The notes under the pieces were generated by a model. It worked only from the letters and a program-made list of their open reading frames with translations. It ran no database searches and was not told where the DNA came from. The position numbers were made by a program, and so were the translations under genes. Below, one piece after another: positions 55,851 through 64,000 of a stretch of 64,000 nucleotides of DNA. Position 1 is the first letter of the stretch, and each line of letters begins with the position of its first letter. Origin of the DNA: Gongronella butleri (Eukaryota > Mucoromycota > Mucoromycetes > Mucorales > Cunninghamellaceae); the NCBI GenBank assembly GCA_025201375.1, contig JAIWZP010000004.1, positions 372,001 through 436,000 of the forward strand, read 5' to 3'.

Positions 55851-57059
55851 CCTTTTTCAAAAATTTTTTCTGTCGTGACTTGGCTTCTCTCAGCCAATCA
55901 ATTTTCAAGCCCCGGCATCGACTGCGACAGGCAGAGAGCCAATGAGCGCCCGGCTTAGCCAATTGCATTGCGACATGACAACTCTCCGTGCCACTGCCCC
56001 TTTTTTTGGCTGCGCTGGCTTTTTGAGTATGTGTCCCTGCTTTTTTTTTTTGGCCCCGCAGTCAATGAAGTGTGGACATCCTCTTTTTTTTTTGCTGGAC
56101 AACGGCATCGCATATGACTAGACAACCTGTGTTGCTTGTTGCGGATGCACTTGGTTTTCTTGGACTTGTCAGCAACGTGTTTGACGGAAGCTTTGAGCAA
56201 GGCGTCTGAAAAAAATAGAAAGGCGTCGGAAATGGCTATTTTGTCTTTTTTTTTTTTTTTTTTCAAACGCCATGCTCAAAACTTTGGTAAAAATGGCCGC
56301 TGACAGTGTGTCCACCACATAAACAATTTAATAGGCCTCACTCTGTTGTCGCTGATCTCGGCATCCTGACACGATGGACAAAAAGAGCGTTTTCACTGCA
56401 CAACCGCCGTGCACGTCGAATAAATTGCGCAAAAAGGAGTCTCACAACACATGATCATGACGATGGATTCACAGCGGGCGTGCTTGACGCAATAAAAATG
56501 TCAATGGACACGTCCAGGACTCGTCAAAAAGGGGTAGGTGCGCAACAACCTGTGAAAATCTTGGGAAACTTGGGGCCACGTTGCGATTCTTTTATTCATT
56601 ATTGAGGATACATGGAGTGTATTTTACACTACAGGGGATCAAGTGTGTCATGCCAATGCGACTAAAATGAAAAATGAAGAAAAAATAATGAAAAACGCCT
56701 TAATTGCGATTTTCTCGATGACCACTTGGTTGTAGTCAAGAGAAATGAGCATGAAAACGCAGCATAGTCTCCCTTAGTAACGTCGTGGGTTTGTTTGCGC
56801 AAGATCTCGTGTGTTCATGGATTTTGCTTAGTGCCTTTCTCAAAATAAAGGGAAAATATAAATTTTTACAGGACGACACTGGCAGATCGCCGCGAAGATT
56901 TGAAGCTGGTGGGCCTTGGCCTAAATCACCAACTGGTTCAAATTTGAAGCCATCTGAACAACTTCATCAAGAGAATTCTAGAAAAATGTCCTTTTTGAAG
57001 GGAAATCAATGCGAATCACCAGCTAGACGCCGCCTTGCCCCTTGACGCGATCTAAATAG
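55851..57059. other. Intergenic DNA, no gene recognised
   Basis: Upstream flank of the small gene, then AT-rich sequence with scattered words that weakly resemble family 1 repeat ends (for example 'catcctgacacgatgg' near 56363, compare 'catcctggcacgatag' near 18967). No coding exon is supported. Confidence 0.35.
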
Positions 57060-57910
57060 CATAAAACAACAAGGTCGAGGTCCCTGTATTCAATTTGCGG
57101 CCGATGTGAGCCACTGAGTCGCGCCACATGCAAATCAAGATTTTGCCATGAGCGAGCTCCGAATCGAAAATGGAAAAATCAGGTCTCCAGAATCGCACCA
57201 AACTTGCCCACAAGAGGAAGCGCATGGAGAAACCGCGGAAAATGCCAAAAAAGAGGGCAATCCATCTGGCGAGTGACGATCAATGCGCGATTTTGGCTTA
57301 AACCTTGCAGGCGATTTGCACCACAAAAAACGCATCGATGAAGCCCCGCCAACGCATTCACTAGCAAGACTTGCTCCGGGGGCACGGATTGGGTTAGGAA
57401 AAGGTGCGTGTAAACTCACGTCTGACGCGGTTTTTGACGCGTCGAAGCCGTAGGCTAAATTTTCCTTTTGCGTCAATTCTGCCAAAACTCAATTTTTTCA
57501 GAGATCATCAATGTCTACGCACGCATCACGATATGATCTTTCTGATGACATGACTTTCACGTCGCCGGGGTTAATTTTCGACGAGTTAGCTCTGCGTCGA
57601 AAATTTGCTCAATATTCCATTTTATGCGATAGCCAGTCAATACATCCCTTCTTTTTATTGCGTTTTTTGTCGGTAAATGAGGCGTGTTTACCATGTGGTT
57701 GAATGATGTGGCGATCTGAAGACCTAAATTTCACTCGTTTCAAATTCATGACTGTACCCCAGGGAAAATCCACGATTTTTGAAAATCGATGCTGCGAGTC
57801 AGCCAGTGGCCTCATTGCTGCACGAGTGGGCTCATTAGAACAATATGGCGTAGAGTCGTTGATTCCAAGCTCATAAATCGTCACAGATTGTAAATTTCCA
57901 TTGACACACA
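57060..57910 (+). repeat. Dispersed repeat family 1, reference copy
   Basis: The most complete uninterrupted copy found by eye. In order: 'ccacatgcaaatcaaga', 'caggtctccagaatcg', 'gcatggagaaaccgcgg', 'aacgcattcactagcaag', 'tctgacgcggtttttgac', 'gcgtcaattctgccaa', 'gatcatcaatgtctac', 'ccattttatgcgatagcc', 'gtgtttaccatgtggttgaa', 'catgactgtaccccag' and 'gggctcattagaacaatat'. No terminal inverted repeats, long terminal repeats or coding frame could be identified. Confidence 0.65.
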
Positions 57911-58889
57911 CCCAAATACAACAAAAACCACTAAATTGCTGTTTTCACGACAACATTAATGAGCAATGTGCATTTTTCTTGCACAGCACAAAAGTACAGC
58001 AGCAAAGCCTCAAAGCATATGCGGTGCGCTTGATGTGCATTGGCTCTATAAGCCGTTGGAAAATGCATCAAAAGAGAAAAAAACCCCGCCAAATCGAGAT
58101 TTCTAGTGTTACTACGATCCGATATTGGTCAAAATCTGTGATATTATTTCCTCATGGACGCATCATCATATGTATCAAATTTGGGATCCTTTGGGCTTTT
58201 TTTTTTTTTTTTTTCGAAAAAGACAAATATGACAAGCATTTTATTCATGTATTTCACACTACAAGAATTACAAATGTAAATGATTTATCGCCGCAAGTAC
58301 CATTTCCGACGCGGTGACACGGTCTCTACTCGGAACAAGACGCGCTCCGAGCGTTTTTAATTATTGTAAACGCGCACGGTTGACGAAACGAAAGAAAATC
58401 GCCATTTTGTCGACACAGACCTTTGGTTCGCTTTGAGTCAGCGTATCGTGAGTCATTGGGACGTGTGCTCGCAGACGTTGCGAATGTTAACGTGTGTTGA
58501 ACGCGCGTGTGGGCCATTATTTTGGTTCTCAGGCACCAAAAGGCTTGAAAATTGGATTTGTTGTAGCCATTGATTCATTTTCGCATTGAGATGAAAATGT
58601 CCAGCGTCCAGGTAGCGACGAACAGCAAGGATGAAGCGTCAGGGTATCGAGATGAGGCGAATTTTTTTGGCTGTGGCTTGCTGCGGCACGCATGCAAGCG
58701 ATGTCTGTGCGACCGCGCAGGGCAATGGCCGATTTCGCTTTAGAATTGGGGCAAGGCGCGTCACGAAAAAAAAATGGGCGTGTCGGGTGAGGTAGCGCAG
58801 CGACCACAAAAGGCGCGTGCGGACTTTTATGGCTGTTTTCTTTTTCTTGTTGCTCTTCTTTCTATTTTCTTGTTCTTTGTGTACTTACG
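57911..58889. other. Spacer and PDS5 upstream region
   Basis: AT-rich DNA with a T20 run near 58197-58215. The last 100 bases before 58890 form a pyrimidine-rich leader. No gene found on either strand. Confidence 0.4.
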
Positions 58890-61800
58890 ATGGCGATGGA
58901 AGTTGATCAAGTGCGTCTGCAGTTCTCGGAGCCTCTTGTGGGTCCTCGCGCCATCCCTGCTGACACGCTCCGCAACCGCTTGGAGGTAAAAGTAAAGAGA
59001 GTGTGCGAGATTGGTTTGACTGACTCGTTTCAATCCAGGCCCTTCACCAAGAACTGGAGTCTCTCGAGCAAGGGTGCGTGGAACTTGAGTCGCTGGACAC
59101 GGTTGCACGCGATCTGGCGCACAAAAAGGTGCTCGAGCACAACCAGCCCAAAGTGACGGCCGTGACATGTGCCTGTATTGTCGATATTCTGCGCCTGTAC
59201 GCGCCCAACCCACCCTACGCGCCAGCCATTTTGACACGCATCTTTACTGCCTTGTTGCATCAATTCCGCGGCATGACACGCAACAATGACAATTTCAGCT
59301 TCCAATTTTACGCTCTGGAGAGTCTTGCGTCCGTCAAGACGGTCATCCTCGTCGCGGATCTCAACAATGCCGAATCTCTTGCCACAGAATACTTTTCCAT
59401 CTTTTTCCAGGCCGCAGAGCATCAATTGCCCCACAATGTCCTCAGATGTATGACAGATATTCTCTCTCAAATCGCGGCAGAGGTGCCCCTCAGCCTTGAC
59501 ACCATCGAGATGCTCCTTCTCAAGATCTCCAACACAGACCGCCTTGATCCCATCTTTGCCATGGCCTCTGGCGTCTGTCAAGCGTCCCCTGACGCGCTTC
59601 AAAAGCGCACTTGCCAGGTAAAAAAAAAAAAAAAATAAAGAAAACAGGGGGAAAAAAAGCCGAAAAGCGAGAAAAAATCGACACGCGTCGCGTCTCGCAC
59701 GTTCTGACCTGACACCCCCTTTTTTCGTAGTACTTTACGGATGCATTCATGACGGCAGACACCAGCGATGAGGATAGCATGGACGATCTCAAAAAGACGC
59801 ACAAGCTAATCCGCGACGTGTATCCTGTTGCACCTGTTTTGCTGCTGAACGTGATTCCGCTCGTGGAAGAGGAATTGTCACTGGACGTATTGCGTGTGCG
59901 CATCTTGGCCACAGAAACGCTCGGCAATATGTTTGCTTCAAAGACATCCAAATTGTTTTCCGAGTATCCTTCCATCTGGCACGAGTGGCAAGGCCGTCGC
60001 AATGACAAGGCCGCCGCCATCCGCATCCGCTGGCTTGAATTGGCCGCAGAAATCTACAAAAGCCACCCTGAACATGCCGGGAATGAGCTCAGTGGTAAGA
60101 ATGGGGGCAAAAATGGGTTGTAAACGCGTTCAATTCATGCTGATGCCTTATTTTTGGTGGTAGATTTACTGACCTACTTTGGCGAGATGATTGTGGATCC
60201 TGAAGAAAAAGTGCGTATGGCTGCGTGTGAGACGTTTGGCAGCTTGGATCTGGCGGTCGTGATCGATCACGTTTCCAAAGACGATCTGCTTGCACTCGGC
60301 AAGCGCTGCATGGACAAAAAACAAGCTGTGCGCAAGCAAGCCATGGCCACGCTTGGCTCCATGTATCAGGCCGTCTGCCACCAATTGTGAGTTGCCCATG
60401 AAAATACGCAGAAAGATGGCTCATTTCTCTTTTTTTTTTATCGCTTTCAGGCACGATTCAGCCATCATGGACAAGTTTGGCTGGATCCCATCGATGCTGC
60501 TGAACCTCACCTATGTCGGCATGCCTGAAGTCACGTAAGTGCCAAGAGTGGACGCGCGCGTTTGGCGACATTTGTTCATTTTTTTTTATTTTTTTCTGCC
60601 AGGACGACCATGGAAGAGATGCTTGTGACCTATATTTTCCCCGAGCAAGTCCACAACCAAGACCGTGTCGACCGCCTAGTCCACGTCGTCATGTCGTTGG
60701 ACAAGAAAGCCAAAGACGCCCTATGGAATTATATGCAACGCGCCAAAAAGTAAGCTCGCCAACGAGTTTGATGCGTCTTTCTCATGCTTTGTTCTTTCTC
60801 ATAGGCACATTGACGCCATGGAAAAGTTCCTGACATTTGTGGAGAACGAATTTGTAAGCAACACCTCTATGGCAATGCGTAAATCGGCATTCTTATTCTT
60901 TTTTTCTTGTTTTACAGAGCGAAGCCGTGGATCTCGGTGACTATACAGAGACAAACGCCAATTTGCTGATCAAGGGTGTCGCTGGTAAGTTGGTCGCGTG
61001 CATCAATTGCTTGTTTTGCTCAATCTTTTTTTTTTATCAGATCAATTCCATGATGTCAATCAGGTGACCGCGTTTTTGACGCTTGTGCGCACCGGCGATG
61101 ACACCACGCTCGTACGCTCGCTACACAATGCTCTCACGGTTGAGAATGAATATGGCCGTCTGTGCAGCGCCCAGGTAAAATTCGAGCACCATCGCATTTT
61201 ACATGATTGTCATATTTAAACTTGCTTCTTTCCGCCTTTTCCTCCTGTTTTTTACGCGTTCTAGAAATCTCTGATTTCCCGTGTGAAGACGCTGTCGCCA
61301 AACGACGTCACCACGTGCAATTGGCTGCTCAATCGCGGCCATTTGATGATTATGAACAAGTCCAACATCTCGTACCTCTTCGCACTCCTGCGCCAGACGC
61401 GAGGCAATCGCCACTCCAACATCCAGGACCGAAGCGACGCCGCGCAATTCATGCTAAAGGTAATCCGAGCCTTGTCACACCGCCTGTGACACTATTGCTT
61501 ACACTTTTTGTAATTTTTGTTGCAGAACGCCGCCACATACTTCCCCTCCATGTGCCAATCCTTTGTCGAGGACGCCATTAGCAACATCAGCAATGCCGAC
61601 AGCGGTCCATTGGGTATGTTTTCTTTGGATTGAAAAGAAAACGAGGCTAAACCCCCCTTTTTGGATGTTTTAGTGGACGTTTCGCTTGAATTCATTGCGG
61701 CCGTGGCGACGGCCAAGCCCGAACAGATCGCGCTCACCGATCGTGCCGTGTCGCGTCTCATTTCGTATGCTAATAACGGCAGCAAGCAGCAGAGCGAGCC

Positions 61801-63762
61801 GGCCACACTTGTTCTCTGTCATGCCATGGATTCCACGGAAGCGACCCAGGAATTGATCAAAGTAACACCTGAAATTTCACTCCAAAATGAAGCCCGTGGC
61901 CCAATTGGCTCATCCACTTTTTTTTTTCCACGCGACTCCTAGGAGCTTGAATTGAATGTCAATCTGAATAATTCCAATCTGGTGGCGGTGCTTACGAGCG
62001 CGTCCATCGTTGCAAAGCACAAGCCCGCCCTCCTGGACAGCCTGGTGGACGACTTGTTTGATTTCATCCTAGCGGACATGCTAGGTCAAGACACCGTGGC
62101 CAACGTACGCCTAAATCTCCCGTTTTTTCTTTAGCCACTCACTGTGTTATTTTGCCCTTTAGGATCCCGAGAATCCAGACTGGCAAGAATACGAGGACCT
62201 ACCCGCCCAGTCCCAGCAAAAGGTAATCAGAAATCACATTGTTTCTCATTAGAAACATCTGTTTTGCATGAAAATCAGGCTCACTTTCATTTTTCCTTGT
62301 TTTCTCAGCTGGCCGCGATGCCTGTGCTGATCAATTACCTTGTGGGCATTGTCAAGACCCATGAGAACGAGCCCCTCACGCAACGTGAGCTCGATCTTAC
62401 CAACAAGGTGGTGGCATTGCTTTGGGAACTGCTCGTGGTCTCTAATGATGTTGCCAAAGAGCGCGAAATCTGGTAGGTTCACATTTAACGCGCCTCGCAA
62501 TTGGACGCAATGGGCTCATTTTTTTTTTTTTTAGTGCTGCGGAAGCATCTCGCATGCGCATCATGGCGGCCGAGACGCTGATGAGCTTTGCAGACGTCAA
62601 ATCGTTTGCAAGCATGGTGCAGGTGCCTGAATACGAAAACATTGGCCGTCGCCTGATGCAGGTAAGGAAGCGCACGGACACTAAAAATATAAAAGAAGGG
62701 GGAAAACGCGGTCGAACGACGCGTCACTCACGCCAATTGGCTTTTGCTCACTAGGATGAATGCTACAAGGTGCGCCTGGGCTTTGCCAATGCGGTCATGG
62801 TGGGCCTCCAGACGAACCGATTGCATCACCGCTACTATACCTATCTGTTCCTCGGTGCACACGAGCCTGAGCACTTCCTTTTCGAGCGAGTAAGACGATC
62901 ATCGGCTCAAAACACAGCATTGGACGCGACATAACGCGCTGACGTGCCTTTTTATAGATTGAACGCTTTATCAAGTCGTATCTTTCCAAATTTGCCTCTG
63001 GTATAAAATACATGACAGCAATATGAAGGGTGAAAAAGCGAACATGAAACTAATTTTGTCGCTTTTTTCTCGATATTTTTAGTGCCCTCGGCCAAGTGGA
63101 TGATTGAAATGAAGCTCATTCCGTTTGTTCACCTGCTCGCACACCATTCCGATTTTACCGATCCCACGAGCGAGGAGGATATTCTTGAGGTTTCGCTGTA
63201 CATCAAGTTTTTTGTCGCCTGCATCGCCACCGCGGATAACATTTCGTACTTGTACCATGTCGCCCAGACGCTCAAGATCGCCGTTGACGTGACAGACCGT
63301 GATGCGAGTCTCGTAAGCAATTTTTCTGACCCTTGCCATCGCGTCTTCTCACCCAATTGTCTTTTTTTTTTTTTTTCATAGAAAACTCACGTTTTGGCCG
63401 ATTTGGCAAGCGCTCTGATTGTCCATCGCGCCGAGCGCCAGCACTGGATCATCAACCACGACGCGCACAAAATTGACTTGTACAACCACCTGTACACACC
63501 GCTGCCGCCAGGCAATCACCAGAAAAAGGTAAGAAAAAAAAAATGCATTTAATGGGCTCAATGGAGCAGCATGTCTCATTCTTTTTTTTTTTTTTTTTTC
63601 CTTTATCAGGCACTGCGCAACAGCTACGTTTCAGAGGCGCTGTTGAAAAAGATCCTGGCGGCCAATCGAGCCAAGGTAAGGCAGGGACGCGTTCAATTGG
63701 ATGCTGATGAATGACCAAGATGGATCATCTCACGTTTTTTTTTTTTCTCTCCACAGCGCTAA
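58890..63762 (+). CDS. PDS5: Sister chromatid cohesion protein Pds5
   Basis: Cohesin regulator that binds the cohesin ring and helps establish and release cohesion. It is heavily split, with about twenty introns, and reads as roughly 1050-1100 residues. The start MAMEVDQVRLQFSEPLVGPR is followed by diagnostic Pds5 blocks: LEALHQELESLEQGCVELES, LDTVARDLAHKKVLEHN, KVTAVTCACIVDILRLYAPN, PPYAPAILTRIFTALLHQF and FYALESLASVKTVILVADL. Helical HEAT-type repeats follow along the whole length (DPEEKVRMAACETFGSLDL, RKQAMATLGSMYQAV, ARQTRGNRHSNIQD-type loops, DECYKVRLGFANAVMVGL). The last exon contributes only an Arg before the stop (RAKR). No basic AT-hook tail is visible, unlike vertebrate PDS5B. Splicing is clear throughout; exact length is approximate. 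Confidence 0.93.
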
Positions 63763-64000
63763 ACCCGTTGCCCGGAATTCCATCCTCTCCTTTAGTTCAT
63801 AAAAAAAGAATAAAACGCGGTATTTTTCCCATTGTCTGGTTGAATTTGATCGTGCATTGCCCAAACATGTCAAGTAGCGGCCGAAACTCAAAGCTACAAA
63901 AGGCAGGTCCTCTCAAAATGGCATTCAAACGCGGTGCTCCGGCTGCACAATTGCTAATGGGCAACCGTGTGCAACCTTGCGGGGATCAAGGGCTTCCCCA
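63763..64000. other. PDS5 3' region to window end
   Basis: Contains AATAAA near 63810, a likely polyadenylation signal for PDS5. Nothing else recognised before the edge. Confidence 0.5.

Noticed and set aside
55706..55897. Frame over the orphan-gene promoter as an upstream coding exon
   Set aside because: It contains the TATA box itself and a Phe-rich readthrough of a T tract, and cannot be joined in frame to 55498 with good splice sites.

Overview
The window is nuclear DNA of a fungus. Its genes carry many short spliceosomal introns, it has two CHS3-type chitin synthases, and its eukaryotic machinery includes TFIID TAF7, APC/C Apc2, cohesin Pds5, a CENP-K-like protein and DNAJC11. EAPP and DNAJC11, together with very short introns that have A-rich starts and T-rich ends, fit an early-diverging lineage (Mucoromycota-like) better than a yeast. 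That placement is inference; no species can be named from the sequence alone.

Layout. 1-3.1 kb: repeats and AT-rich spacer. 3.1-9 kb: four minus-strand genes (D-2-hydroxyacid dehydrogenase, an endophilin-like BAR-SH3 protein, tRNA-Ser(UGA), choline-phosphate cytidylyltransferase). 9.3-16.8 kb: plus-strand DNAJC11-like protein and chitin synthase 1. 17.8-19 kb: a dispersed repeat copy. 19.2-21.9 kb: EAPP-like protein and an Rvs167/Hob1-type BAR-SH3 protein. 22.2-24 kb: a PAK/STE20-like kinase (minus). 25.8-29.9 kb: chitin synthase 2. 30-36 kb: a nested repeat island that traps two promoter-plus-first-exon fragments facing each other. 36.9-40.1 kb: Apc2. 40.3-51.5 kb: a same-strand block with a ligase remnant, a 4-coumarate:CoA-ligase-like enzyme, an aromatic-acid-exporter-family membrane protein and a second 4CL-like enzyme. 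Both ligases end in peroxisomal PTS1-like tripeptides. 51.7-54.6 kb: CENP-K-like protein and TAF7, divergent across 140 bp. 55.1-55.9 kb: an unknown small protein with a clear TATA box. 56-58.8 kb: repeats. 58.9-63.8 kb: Pds5.

How the genes work together. Most are unlinked housekeeping genes: cell wall (two chitin synthases), membrane curvature and actin (two BAR-SH3 proteins and a STE20-like kinase), phosphatidylcholine synthesis, mitochondrial cristae (DNAJC11), transcription (TAF7) and chromosome segregation (Apc2, Pds5, CENP-K-like). The 4CL-exporter-4CL block is the one arrangement that looks like a functional neighbourhood. The least explained part is the repeat island at 30-36 kb, where two dispersed repeat families are each split by a segment that looks like the start of a different gene.

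All splice sites were assigned by hand from GT/AG (once GC/AG) signals and reading-frame continuity. CDS entries give the genomic span from start codon to stop codon, introns included.
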